Positions 34,379 to 42,743 of a DNA stretch of 64,000 nucleotides are shown here, piece after piece; position 1 is the stretch's first letter, and each line of letters starts with the position of its first letter. A model generated the notes under the pieces. The model had not been told where the DNA came from, did not search any database, and saw only the letters and a list, made by a program, of their open reading frames with translations. Both the position numbers and the translations under genes were made by a program. The stretch is from Corynebacterium maris DSM 45190. GTDB taxonomy: Bacteria; Actinomycetota; Actinomycetes; Mycobacteriales; Mycobacteriaceae. Location of the stretch: the NCBI RefSeq assembly GCF_000442645.1, contig NC_021915.1, positions 2,108,001 to 2,172,000 on the forward strand, read 5' to 3'.

Positions 34379-36225
34379 TCTTCGTCCCAGGCGCGGGGCC
34401 GGACCTGCTCCACGACCCGTAGGTCGCGGGTCACGTTGCCGGCCTCGTCGCGGTTGACGATTTCGCCGCCGATGACGACGTCGCCGGGGATGACGAGGTT
34501 GCCGTCCTCGTCGTACTCTAGGACCGGTTCCGGCAGGGGGTCGCCGTCCTCGTCGTAGCCCGGCGCCGGGCGGGCGTCGTGCTCCTCCAGCTTCTCCGGG
34601 GAGTCGGTCTTCTCCCACTGCCTGGTGCGGATGCGGCGGGCGGCCGCCGCATCGTCGCTCATGCCCTTGATCAAGGAGAACATCATGATGAACTGCATGA
34701 TCAGGAAGGGCAGGCCCATGATGATGGCCACCTCCTGGAGGGTGGCGATGCCTGTCTCCGGGGAGATGATCAGCATGGCCGCGGTCACCGCGCCGATGCC
34801 GATGACCCAGGTGACGCGGTAGTAGGTGGGGGTCTTGGCTTCCTCGCCGGTGGTGAACATGTCCATGACCAGGCCGGCGGAGTCCATCGAGGTGATGAAG
34901 AAGACGATGATGATCAGGATCGCGATCGGGGCCACGATGGCGGTCAGCGGCAGGTTGTCCAGCAAGGTGAACAGGGCCGCTTCCGTTTGGCCGTCGTCGA
35001 CGACGGGGCCGGTCATGCTGCCTGGGTCGTTGCGCTCGATTTCAATGCCGGTGCGGCCCATGATGGAGATCCACACGACGGTGAAGATGGACGGCAGGGC
35101 GAGCACGCCGCCGATGAATTCGCGGACGGTGCGGCCGCGGGAGATGCGGGCGATGAACATGCCCACGAACGGCGACCAGCAGATCGTCCAGGCCCAGTAG
35201 AACACCGTCCAGGAGCCCAGCCAACCCGGGTTGCTGTTGGAGGCGTCGACCCAGAACATCAGCTCAGGCAGCGTGGAAGCGTAAATGCCGAAGCTTTCGA
35301 CCGTCTGGTTGAGCAGGGTCAGCGTCGGGCCGGTCAGCAGGATGAACGCCAGCAGCGCGACGGCCATGCCGATGTTGATGTTGGACAGGATCTTAATGCC
35401 GCGGTCCAGGCCCGAGGCCACCGAGATGCAGGCCACGGCGGTGATGAACATGATGACCAGCAGCTCGACCCAGCCGGCCAGCGGGACGTCCCAGATGATG
35501 TTCAGGCCGGCGTTGATCTGCAACACACCCAGGCCGACGGACACGGCGATACCGAAAGTCGTGCCGATGATCGACAACGCGTCGATGAACTTGCCGGGCC
35601 ACTTGTAGATGTGTCCGCCCAGGATCGGGGCGAACACCGAGGAGATGCGCGGGGGCAGTTTACGTTTGTAGATGAAGTAGCCCAGCGCCAGGCCCGGCAT
35701 GGTGAAGACCACCCACATGTGGGTGGCCAGGTGGTAGAAGGCGTAGCCGAAGCCCTGGGTGACCGCGGCGTCCGACATCGAGGCCATGTCGCCTTGCGGC
35801 GGGTTATAGGAGTGGTGCAGCGGTTCGGCCGCGCCCCAGAACATCAGGGTCGCGCCCATGCCCGCGGCGAACAGCATGCCGAACCAGATGTGCAGCGGGT
35901 AGCGGGGCTTTTCGTCGTCGTCGCCCAACCGCAGGGTGCCGAACCGGGAGATGAAGATGGCGATCAGGAAGAGGAAGATCGCCGAGACTCCGCCGATGTA
36001 GAGCCAGGCGAGGTTGGTGTTCAACCCGTCGGCGACGGTGGCGAAGAAATTCTGCGCGGATTCACCCGCCAGAATCGCCCCGACGACGAAGATGACGATG
36101 AACCCGACGGCCCCCAGTGTGATGGCGGGGTCCGATTGTAGGCCGAGGAAAGGCTTTTTGGGTTTTTGTTCGTACTCTTCCTTACTTCGGGGCTCCGAAG
36201 TAAGGGGTGGCGTCTCTGAGGACAT
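34375..36225 (-). CDS. ectP: BCCT-family compatible-solute carrier EctP
   Basis: A Na+-coupled betaine/ectoine/proline uptake protein with 12 membrane segments. The BCCT core reads WTVFYWAWTICWSPFVGMF and the early glycine-rich stretch GMGATLMFWGAAEPLHHS. The C-terminal 100 residues are a strongly acidic cytoplasmic tail (repeated DEDGD, EYDEDGN), as in osmosensing relatives. I assign EctP because of its 616 residues and its place directly after the monooxygenase, as in C. glutamicum. The ATG has AAGGAAA 9 nt upstream; TATTCT at 36256-36261 (minus strand) is a candidate -10. Codons 8-15 contain a perfect hairpin. Confidence 0.83.
   Translation of the reverse strand: MSSETPPLTSEPRSKEEYEQKPKKPFLGLQSDPAITLGAVGFIVIFVVGAILAGESAQNFFATVADGLNTNLAWLYIGGVSAIFLFLIAIFISRFGTLRLGDDDEKPRYPLHIWFGMLFAAGMGATLMFWGAAEPLHHSYNPPQGDMASMSDAAVTQGFGYAFYHLATHMWVVFTMPGLALGYFIYKRKLPPRISSVFAPILGGHIYKWPGKFIDALSIIGTTFGIAVSVGLGVLQINAGLNIIWDVPLAGWVELLVIMFITAVACISVASGLDRGIKILSNINIGMAVALLAFILLTGPTLTLLNQTVESFGIYASTLPELMFWVDASNSNPGWLGSWTVFYWAWTICWSPFVGMFIARISRGRTVREFIGGVLALPSIFTVVWISIMGRTGIEIERNDPGSMTGPVVDDGQTEAALFTLLDNLPLTAIVAPIAILIIIVFFITSMDSAGLVMDMFTTGEEAKTPTYYRVTWVIGIGAVTAAMLIISPETGIATLQEVAIIMGLPFLIMQFIMMFSLIKGMSDDAAAARRIRTRQWEKTDSPEKLEEHDARPAPGYDEDGDPLPEPVLEYDEDGNLVIPGDVVIGGEIVNRDEAGNVTRDLRVVEQVRPRAWDED
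36181..36204 (-). other. Perfect hairpin in the start of the ectP coding region
   Basis: CTTACTTCGG and CCGAAGTAAG form a 10-bp stem with a 4-nt loop inside codons 8-15 of ectP. In mRNA it would lie just downstream of the initiating ribosome. Confidence 0.7.
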
Positions 36226-36622
36226 GACGAGTTTCCTTATCTTTCGAGAAAAGAGAGAATACCCCCATGATTGCGAAGAACAGACTGGTTTGCACCCCCT
36301 TCCCCCCGTTTTTGTTGGCGGTGGCGTGAACTCCAGGTGGACCTGGGGTTAGAGCGCGTGGCAGGCTTCGGCGTCGGCGACCTCGCAGATCTCGCGGACC
36401 GGTAGGCGTAGACCCCTGCCCCGGCCATGCGACGCCCCTCTTTCCCACCCCGTCGTGTGTATGTCGCACCGCACTTTAATAGAGCTCCCCGACCTCGGCC
36501 GCATGTCCACCCGTTCCCGCGTAAGCTCATGGGGACGCGTGCCTTTTGTTGAATTTTCGCCAGTGGTAGTATTATTTACAACTTAGGCCGTTACCCGCTT
36601 TCATCATCTCAAGGAGTCGCCC
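36226..36622. other. 397-bp gap between divergent ectP and the GntR gene
   Basis: No convincing gene. It holds the ectP promoter candidate (36256-36261, minus strand), a small dyad CCAGGTGGACCTGG at 36333-36346, and an AT-rich stretch near 36549-36580 with TTGAAT and TATTAT at 15-bp spacing that may drive the GntR gene. The middle 36350-36480 shows nothing I recognise. Confidence 0.6.
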
Positions 36623-37384
36623 ATGGCACCCCTTCGCCGACCGCAGCAGCACGAGAAAATCGCCGAATACCTGCGGAAAGAAATTCGCGACGGCACATAC
36701 GAACCCGGCGACACACTGCCGTCGGAGGCGGAGTTGTGTGCACAGTTCGATTCTTCACGTGGTCCGGTTCGCCAGGCCATGTCCACCCTGCGCTCCGAAG
36801 GGTTGATCTCCTCCGGCCGCGGCCGCCGCTCCATCGTCCTGGACACGGGCGACAACAACGCCGCGTCCTTCGAGACGGTGCTGTCCACCAGCCAGTGGCT
36901 GAAAAAGCTCGGCTACGAGCCCGGCCAGCGGACGGAGTGGATCACCCGCCGCCCCGCGGACGAGGAGATCGCCGAAAAGCTCGAGTTGGAGTCGGATGAT
37001 CCCATCGTGTCCGTGGAGCGCGTCCGCCTGGCGGACGGCACCCCGTTCATGATCGAGAACGTCAGCTTCCGCATCGAGGCCGGCGTCCACGTCCTCGGGT
37101 TCGACACCAGCTCCGGTTCCATCCACAGCCACCTGGCCCGCCAGGGCGTCAAGTTCGACACCATTCGGCGTTCGCTGCGGTTGCGTGAGGCGTCGGAGGA
37201 CGACGCCGAGAAGCTGGGCGTGACCCCTGGTTCGCCGCTTCTGCAGACGCTGCTGCACGTCTACGACCAGAACGGCGTGCCCGTGGAGTTCGCGGACTAC
37301 CGGTACCTCGGCGACGTGCTCAGCCTGGGCACGACGCACATCAACGGCACGTCCATCCCGCTCTGGGGATCACTGGACATTTAA
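36623..37384 (+). CDS. GntR-family regulator, HutC subfamily
   Basis: A winged-helix repressor with residues about 8-75 as the GntR DNA-binding domain (EKIAEYLRKEIRDGTYEPGD through FDSSRGPVRQAMSTLRSEGLI) and residues 95-245 as the UTRA effector domain; 253 residues. UTRA ligands are sugars, amino acids or related small molecules. It is divergent from ectP and immediately upstream of the peptide ABC importer on the same strand, so it may control either one; its ligand is unknown. Confidence 0.88.
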   Translation: MAPLRRPQQHEKIAEYLRKEIRDGTYEPGDTLPSEAELCAQFDSSRGPVRQAMSTLRSEGLISSGRGRRSIVLDTGDNNAASFETVLSTSQWLKKLGYEPGQRTEWITRRPADEEIAEKLELESDDPIVSVERVRLADGTPFMIENVSFRIEAGVHVLGFDTSSGSIHSHLARQGVKFDTIRRSLRLREASEDDAEKLGVTPGSPLLQTLLHVYDQNGVPVEFADYRYLGDVLSLGTTHINGTSIPLWGSLDI

Positions 37385-37392
37385 GCTCCCGC

Positions 37393-37423
37393 TTGACCCC
37401 GGTCTCCAGGGACGGCCTATGAT
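37393..37423 (+). promoter_or_regulatory. Promoter of the peptide ABC operon, leaderless
   Basis: TTGACC (37393-37398), 19 bp, then TATGAT (37418-37423), with the ATG six bases later. Both hexamers are close to the sigma-A consensus. No ribosome binding site lies between the -10 and the ATG. Confidence 0.65.
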
Positions 37424-37429
37424 TTGTCC

Positions 37430-38929
37430 ATGCTGATCCGCCGGGTAGTCCTCGCCTGCACCGTGGTGTTGGCCCTGGCGTTGCCGGCCTGCTCCGCGGG
37501 ATCCACCGCCACCCAGGTCGGACGCGTCGACGACGGCGTCGTCGTCGGCACCGTCGCCGCCCCCGCTTCCCTGGATTTCACCTCGACCGGCGGCGCCGCC
37601 ATCCCGCAGGCGCTGATGGCCAACGTCTATGAGACGCTCGTGCGCATCGACGAGGACGGCGAGATCGTCCCGCACCTGGCCACCGGGTGGGACGTCTCCG
37701 ACGACAGACTGACCTACACCTTCCACCTGCGCGACGGGGTCACCTTTTCCAACGGCGAGGAGTTCACCGCCGAGACGGCCGCTTTTTCCATCGACTACGT
37801 GCAAAACGAGTGGACGAACGGGTTGAAATCGCAGATGGATCCGGTGGCCCAGGCCCGCGCCGTCGACCCGCTGACCCTGGAAGTGACGTTGGCGCACCCC
37901 TCCAATGAATGGCTGTGGTCGATGGGCACGCTCACCGGCGCGATGATGACGCCGACCGGCACACAGACCCTGGCGACCGACCCGATCGGCACCGGGCCGT
38001 ACACCGTAGAACGCTTCGCCGTGGGCGAGTCCGTCTCCTACTCCGCGCGCGCGGACTACTGGGGCGAGCCCGCGGACGGTGACGCCGCCATCCGGTACTT
38101 CTCCGACGCCGTCGGCTCCGTCAACGCGCTGCGTTCCGGGGACGTCGACGTGGTGTGGTCGCTGCAGGCCCCGGAGCTTCTGGACACGCTGCCCGAGGAG
38201 TTCGGCGTCGAGGTGGGCACCACCAACGGAGAGTTGTTGCTGAGCATGAACAACGACGCCGCCCCCTTTGACGACGTCCGGGTGCGCCAGGCCGTGGCTT
38301 ACGGCGTCGACCGCGAGGCCGTCAGCCAGGTCGTCTATGAGGGCTTGGCGACGGACACCGGCGGCGCCCCCGTGCCTCCCACCGACCCGTGGTTCACCGG
38401 CCGCGACTACTACTCCCACGACCCGGAGCGGGCCCGGCGGCTGCTGCGCGAGGCCGGCTATTCCGAGGACGACCGGCCGCAGGTGACCATGAAGATCCCG
38501 TCGCTGCCCTACGCCGAGACCGCCGCCGAATTGTTGTTTTCCGAATTGCGCCAGATCGGCTTCGACGTCTCGCTGGTCTCCTCCGAGTTTCCCGCCGTGT
38601 GGTTGTCCGAGGTGATGGGCTCCGCCGATTACCAGATGTCGCTGATCGCGCACGTGGAGCCCCGCGACGTCCCGGTGCTTTTCGGAAACCCCGACCACTA
38701 CCTGCGCTTCGACTCCGAGCCGGTCCGCGAGCACCTCGCCCGCGCGGACTCCGGCGACGACCAGGTGGGCCACATGCGGCGCGCGGTGGACGAGATCATG
38801 GCCGAGGCCGGGTCGCTGACGTTGGTCAACACCCCGAACATCGTGCTCACCGCGCCAGGTGTGACCGGCGTGGAAGCCAACGTGGTCACCGACGCCCTAC
38901 CCCTCGCGGAGATCGGGAGAAGCGCATGA
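37430..38929 (+). CDS. Peptide ABC transporter, substrate-binding lipoprotein
   Basis: An extracytoplasmic binding protein of the SBP_bac_5 (OppA/DppA) family, 499 residues. The signal peptide MLIRRVVLACTVVLALALPAC ends in the lipobox LPAC. Family segments include PHLATGWDVSDDRLTYTFHL, FSNGEEFTAETAAFS and IGTGPYTVERF. It leads a four-gene operon with two permeases and a fused ATPase. The short leaderless start at 37430 is preferred over a TTG two codons earlier. The ligand (peptide, nickel or other) is not decided. Confidence 0.9.
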   Translation: MLIRRVVLACTVVLALALPACSAGSTATQVGRVDDGVVVGTVAAPASLDFTSTGGAAIPQALMANVYETLVRIDEDGEIVPHLATGWDVSDDRLTYTFHLRDGVTFSNGEEFTAETAAFSIDYVQNEWTNGLKSQMDPVAQARAVDPLTLEVTLAHPSNEWLWSMGTLTGAMMTPTGTQTLATDPIGTGPYTVERFAVGESVSYSARADYWGEPADGDAAIRYFSDAVGSVNALRSGDVDVVWSLQAPELLDTLPEEFGVEVGTTNGELLLSMNNDAAPFDDVRVRQAVAYGVDREAVSQVVYEGLATDTGGAPVPPTDPWFTGRDYYSHDPERARRLLREAGYSEDDRPQVTMKIPSLPYAETAAELLFSELRQIGFDVSLVSSEFPAVWLSEVMGSADYQMSLIAHVEPRDVPVLFGNPDHYLRFDSEPVREHLARADSGDDQVGHMRRAVDEIMAEAGSLTLVNTPNIVLTAPGVTGVEANVVTDALPLAEIGRSA

Positions 38930-39888
38930 TTCTTCGGCTCCTCGCACGGTTTTTAGGTTCCCTGGCGGTGGCCAGCGTGGTGATTTTTCTGCTGTTGCGG
39001 GCGATTCCGGGCGACCCGGCGCGCGTGGCGCTGGGGGTCACGGCCACGGATGAGGCGGTGGCGGAGTTGTCTGCGCAGTTGGGCACGGACCGGCCGTTGG
39101 CGGTGCAGTATGTCGAGTGGGTCGGTGGTCTGCTCACGGGTGATTTCGGGACGTCGTTGGCGTCTCGGCAGGACATCACGCCGTTGGTGTGGGACCGGTT
39201 GCAGGTGTCGTTGATCCTGTGCGGGACGGCGATGGTGTTGTCTTTGCTGGTGGCGGTGCCGTTGGGGGTGTGGGCGGCGCGGCGGGCGTACCGGGCGGAC
39301 GGTGTGGTCATCAGTGCGTTCAGTCAGGTGGGGATGGCGGTGCCGAGTTTTTTGGCCGGTGTCCTGCTGGTGGCGGTGTTTTCCGTGCGGTGGGGGTGGC
39401 TGCCGGCGAACGGGTGGGTGCCGCCGGGGGTGGACTTCGGCGAGTTTCTGCGGCGGTTGATTCTTCCGGTGGTGGCGTTGACGCTGGTGCAGGCGTCGAT
39501 CATGACGCGGTATGTGCGCGGCGCCGTGGTCGAGGTGTTGGACACCAATTACATTCGCACGGCGCGTTCGATCGGCCAGTCGCGGGACGAGGCGTTGTGG
39601 CGGCACGGCCTGCGGAATGCGGCGTTGCCGGTGTTGACGGTGACGGGCGTGCAGTTGACGAGTCTGATCGTCGGCGCGGTGGTCATCGAGCAGGTGTTCG
39701 TGTTGCCGGGGTTGGGGTCGATGCTGCTGGACGCGGTGTCGAACCGTGATCTGACGGCGGTGCAGACGATCGTGATGTTGCTGGTGGTGTTCACGTTGGC
39801 CGTGAATTTTGTGGTGGATCTGTTGTACCGGCTGGTGGATCCACGGCTGCGGCGGCGTCGTCGCGACGACGAGGCGGTGGTCGCATGA
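38926..39888 (+). CDS. Peptide ABC transporter permease, DppB type
   Basis: An inner-membrane permease of 320 residues with six segments and the EAA-loop region YIRTARSIGQSRDEALWRHGLRNA. Its ATG overlaps the stop codon of the binding protein (ATGA). Codon use differs from upstream genes: Leu is mostly TTG, Val mostly GTG and Ala mostly GCG, so the plus strand is very rich in G and T. The same holds for the next gene. Confidence 0.92.
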   Translation: MILRLLARFLGSLAVASVVIFLLLRAIPGDPARVALGVTATDEAVAELSAQLGTDRPLAVQYVEWVGGLLTGDFGTSLASRQDITPLVWDRLQVSLILCGTAMVLSLLVAVPLGVWAARRAYRADGVVISAFSQVGMAVPSFLAGVLLVAVFSVRWGWLPANGWVPPGVDFGEFLRRLILPVVALTLVQASIMTRYVRGAVVEVLDTNYIRTARSIGQSRDEALWRHGLRNAALPVLTVTGVQLTSLIVGAVVIEQVFVLPGLGSMLLDAVSNRDLTAVQTIVMLLVVFTLAVNFVVDLLYRLVDPRLRRRRRDDEAVVA

Positions 39889-40682
39889 AGCTGAAGATCG
39901 GGGCCGTCATCGTCGGCGTGACGGTGGCGTTGGCGGTGGTGTCGTTGGTGTGGACGCCGCAGGATCCGTTGCTGGCGGTGCCGGCGGAGCGGCTCGCCGG
40001 TTCGTCGTGGGAGCATCCGTTGGGCACGGACCGGTTGGGGCGCGACGTGTTGTCGCGCATCATGGCGGGCGCGCAGATCACGATGTTGGTTGGGTTGGTG
40101 GCCGTGGGCGTCGCGGCGGTGTTCGGCACCGCTTTGGGCGTGTGGGCGGGGATGCGCCGCGGGTGGCCGGAGACCCTGATTATGCGGGGTGCGGACATCG
40201 TGTTGGCGTTTCCGGCGTTGTTGTTGGCGATCGTGGCGGGCGCGGTGTTCGGCCCGTCGACGGTGACGTCCATGCTGGCGATCGGTGTGGCGGGCATCCC
40301 CGGGTTCGCGCGGGTGGCGCGGGCGGGGACGTTGCAGGTGATGACGCAGGATTACATTGCGGCGGCGCGGGTGTCGAAGGTGCCGGGCCCGGTGATCGCG
40401 TGGCGGCATGTGCTGCCGAACATCGGCGGCATATTGGTGGTGCAGGCGACGGTGGCGTTCGCGTTGGCGATCCTGGCGGAGGCGGCGTTGTCTTTCCTGG
40501 GGTTGGGCACCGCTCCCCCGACGCCGTCGTGGGGCCGGATGTTGCAGGGTGCGCAGGCGTATCTGGGTTCGGCGCCGCAGTTGGCGTTGTGGCCGGGGTT
40601 GGCGATCGCGGTGGCGGTGTTGGGTTTCAATTTGTTGGGCGACGGTCTGCGTGACGCCCTGGATCCGAAGCGGAGGCGTTGA
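39885..40682 (+). CDS. Peptide ABC transporter permease, DppC type
   Basis: The second permease, 265 residues, with the DppC features HPLGTDRLGRDVLSRIMAGA and the EAA loop DYIAAARVSKVPGPVIAWRHVLPN. It overlaps the previous gene by ATGA and is followed one base later by the ATPase gene. It shares the G/T-rich codon choice of the first permease. Confidence 0.92.
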   Translation: MKLKIGAVIVGVTVALAVVSLVWTPQDPLLAVPAERLAGSSWEHPLGTDRLGRDVLSRIMAGAQITMLVGLVAVGVAAVFGTALGVWAGMRRGWPETLIMRGADIVLAFPALLLAIVAGAVFGPSTVTSMLAIGVAGIPGFARVARAGTLQVMTQDYIAAARVSKVPGPVIAWRHVLPNIGGILVVQATVAFALAILAEAALSFLGLGTAPPTPSWGRMLQGAQAYLGSAPQLALWPGLAIAVAVLGFNLLGDGLRDALDPKRRR

Positions 40683-40683
40683 G

Positions 40684-42087
40684 ATGTTGGAGGTCACCGG
40701 GTTAAGTGTCGGCGGGATTCTCGAGGACGTCTCCTTCACCGTGGGCCCCGGCGAGCGGGTGGGCATCATCGGCGAGTCCGGTTCCGGCAAGTCGATGACC
40801 GCGCTGGCGGTGCTGGGGCTGCTGCCGGACGGGATGCGCGCCACCGGGTCGGTGTCGCTGGCGGGGCGGGAGATTCTGAATCTGCCGGACAAGAAGATGC
40901 GGGCGCTGCGCGGGTCGAAGGTGGCGATGGTGTTTCAGGAGCCGATGACCGCGCTGGATCCGATGATGACGGTCGGCCGGCAGGTCGGTGAGGCCTGCGG
41001 CGGGGACCGGGCGCGCGTCGAGAAGCTGTTTTCGGACGTCGGTCTGGCCGCGGAGAAGCAGCGCTCCTACCCGCATGAGCTCTCCGGCGGGCAGCGGCAG
41101 CGGGTGCTCATCGCCTTGGCCATGGCGGGTGACCCGGACGTGCTCATCGCGGATGAGCCGACCACGGCGCTGGACGTGACCAGTCAGGACCAGGTGTTGG
41201 GACTGCTGAAGCGGCTCGTGGCGGAGCGCGGCATGTCGTTGGTGTTCATCAGCCACGACCTGGCGGTGATCGCGCGGATGTGCGGGCGCGTCGGGGTGAT
41301 GCGCGACGGCCGGGTCGTGGAATCCGGCCCCGTCGAGCAGGTGCTGCGCCGTCCGCGGCACGAGTACACCCGGGCGTTGGTCGCCGCGTCGCGCCCCGGC
41401 GCCCCGGCGCGGGTGACCGAGGTCGGTGAGCCGGTCATCCGGGTCGAAGACGTCAGCACCCGGGAGGCGCTGCGGGAGGTGTCGTTGACGGTGCACCGCG
41501 GTGAACGTCTCGGGGTGGTGGGCGGTTCCGGCGCCGGCAAGACCACGTTGCTGCGGATCATCGCCGGCCTGGCGGAGGCCGACTCCGGTTCCGTGCGGGT
41601 CGACGCCGGCCTGCACGTCGTCTTCCAGGATCCGCAGTCCTCGCTCAATCCGCGGCTGCGCGTGGGCAAGGCGGTGGCGGAGGGCGGCGGCGACGTGGGG
41701 CGGGTGGCGCAGGCCCTCGCCGAGGTGGGGTTGCCGGCGGACGCCGCCCGTCGTTTTCCCGCGGAGTTTTCCGGCGGGCAGCGCCAGCGCATCTCGATCG
41801 CCAGGGCGGTGGCCGGCCGTCCGGAGATCCTGCTCGCCGACGAGCCCGTGTCCGCGCTGGACGTCTCCGTGCGCGCCCAGGTGCTGGGGGTGCTGGATGA
41901 GTTGGTGGAGGATCACGGCCTGACCCTGGTGTTCGTCTCCCATGACCTGTCGGTGGTGCGCCAGGTGTGCTCGACGGTGGCCGTGATGCATGAGGGCCAG
42001 ATCGTCGAGCACGGCGCGACCGAAGATGTGTGGGCCCATCCGCGGCACGAGTACACCAGGGCGTTGTTGGCCAGGGCCGCTACGTAG
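40684..42087 (+). CDS. Peptide ABC transporter, two fused ATPase domains (DppDF)
   Basis: The 467 residues carry two complete ABC cassettes: Walker A GESGSGKS, signature LSGGQRQR and FISHDLAVIARMC in the first, then GGSGAGKT, FSGGQRQR and FVSHDLSVVRQVC in the second. One chain thus replaces the DppD-DppF pair. It energises the importer from the cytoplasmic face. The second cassette is short, lacking part of the usual C-terminal extension. The operon ends here, 6 bp before the convergent small gene. Confidence 0.92.
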   Translation: MLEVTGLSVGGILEDVSFTVGPGERVGIIGESGSGKSMTALAVLGLLPDGMRATGSVSLAGREILNLPDKKMRALRGSKVAMVFQEPMTALDPMMTVGRQVGEACGGDRARVEKLFSDVGLAAEKQRSYPHELSGGQRQRVLIALAMAGDPDVLIADEPTTALDVTSQDQVLGLLKRLVAERGMSLVFISHDLAVIARMCGRVGVMRDGRVVESGPVEQVLRRPRHEYTRALVAASRPGAPARVTEVGEPVIRVEDVSTREALREVSLTVHRGERLGVVGGSGAGKTTLLRIIAGLAEADSGSVRVDAGLHVVFQDPQSSLNPRLRVGKAVAEGGGDVGRVAQALAEVGLPADAARRFPAEFSGGQRQRISIARAVAGRPEILLADEPVSALDVSVRAQVLGVLDELVEDHGLTLVFVSHDLSVVRQVCSTVAVMHEGQIVEHGATEDVWAHPRHEYTRALLARAAT

Positions 42088-42093
42088 CCGTGG

Positions 42094-42588
42094 TCATCGG
42101 CGCACCGTGAAGCGGCCGGCGGGGTCGAAGACCAGCTCCACGCGCTCGCCGGCGCGCGCGTTCAGGGCGGCGAGGAAGCGATCGATGGGGCCGGTGATAG
42201 CGTCCCGCTCACCGAGGTGGACCAGTTGTCCGCCCAGCTCAGAGGTCAGGGTGCGCTGGTAGTGGCGCGGCACGCCGAGCAGGCCGGCGACGGCCCGCGG
42301 GACGGGGACGACGGCGCCGTCGAGAAGCTCGGCCGTGACGGTGACGGGCAGGGCCCAGGCGCCTGCCCCGGCGTCGGTGAGCCGGGGTTCGTGCTGCGGG
42401 AACCAGGTGCCCAGCCGTGGGCGGGAAATCCGGGCCACGTGCCCGCCAGTGATGTGGAAGTCGCCGGATTCAGCGACGGTGCGCACCGCCGCAGTGGGAA
42501 ACGGGGCGCGGTCGAGCAAGGGCTGCAGCTCGGTGCGGCCGGCGGCGATTTCGGCGGCCACCCAGTCGGGAATGGTCGTGTTCTGCAT
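42094..42588 (-). CDS. Unknown protein, probably corynebacterial
   Basis: No family recognised. The 164 residues begin MQNTTIPDWVAAEIAAGRTE and contain ITGGHVARISRPRLGTWFPQ and VPVPRAVAGLLGVPRHYQRT; the chain is soluble and of mixed alpha/beta character. The frame is open to an ATG at 42630, but that start lies inside the palindrome and would give the N-terminus MRAHSAQ. The ATG at 42588 is preferred because TACTCT, a -10-like hexamer, lies six bases before it. The last part uses the sequence next to the ATPase stop. Confidence 0.65.
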   Translation of the reverse strand: MQNTTIPDWVAAEIAAGRTELQPLLDRAPFPTAAVRTVAESGDFHITGGHVARISRPRLGTWFPQHEPRLTDAGAGAWALPVTVTAELLDGAVVPVPRAVAGLLGVPRHYQRTLTSELGGQLVHLGERDAITGPIDRFLAALNARAGERVELVFDPAGRFTVRR

Positions 42589-42594
42589 GGCCGA

Positions 42595-42600
42595 AGAGTA
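42595..42600 (-). promoter_or_regulatory. Leaderless -10 of the 164-residue gene
   Basis: TACTCT on the minus strand, six bases from the ATG at 42588. It lies 15 bp downstream of the palindrome copy, which would therefore sit in the -35 region. Confidence 0.4.
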
Positions 42601-42614
42601 CCGCGGGAGCTGTG

Positions 42615-42634
42615 CACTATGCGCGCGCATAGTG
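42615..42634. repeat. Palindrome copy 4, perfect 20 bp
   Basis: CACTATGCGCGCGCATAGTG is identical over all 20 bases to copy 1 at 26121-26140, 16.5 kb away. It lies between the divergent starts of the 164-residue gene and the DUF222-HNH gene. Confidence 0.9.
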
Positions 42635-42743
42635 GATAAGCGCAGGTCAAGAGATTCTCGAAACTCTGTTCGAGCACATGTCCGCCCCGTGGTTTAACGT
42701 AGGGGGCGTCACCGAACATGCGTGCCAAAATTTGGGGGAAACA

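Noticed and set aside
36350..36480. A tRNA or small RNA in the gap before the GntR gene
   Set aside because: No cloverleaf or intrinsic terminator could be drawn.
37430..42087. A nickel-specific ABC importer
   Set aside because: The binding protein has general SBP_bac_5 features only and no nickel enzyme or regulator is nearby, so a specific metal role is not supported.
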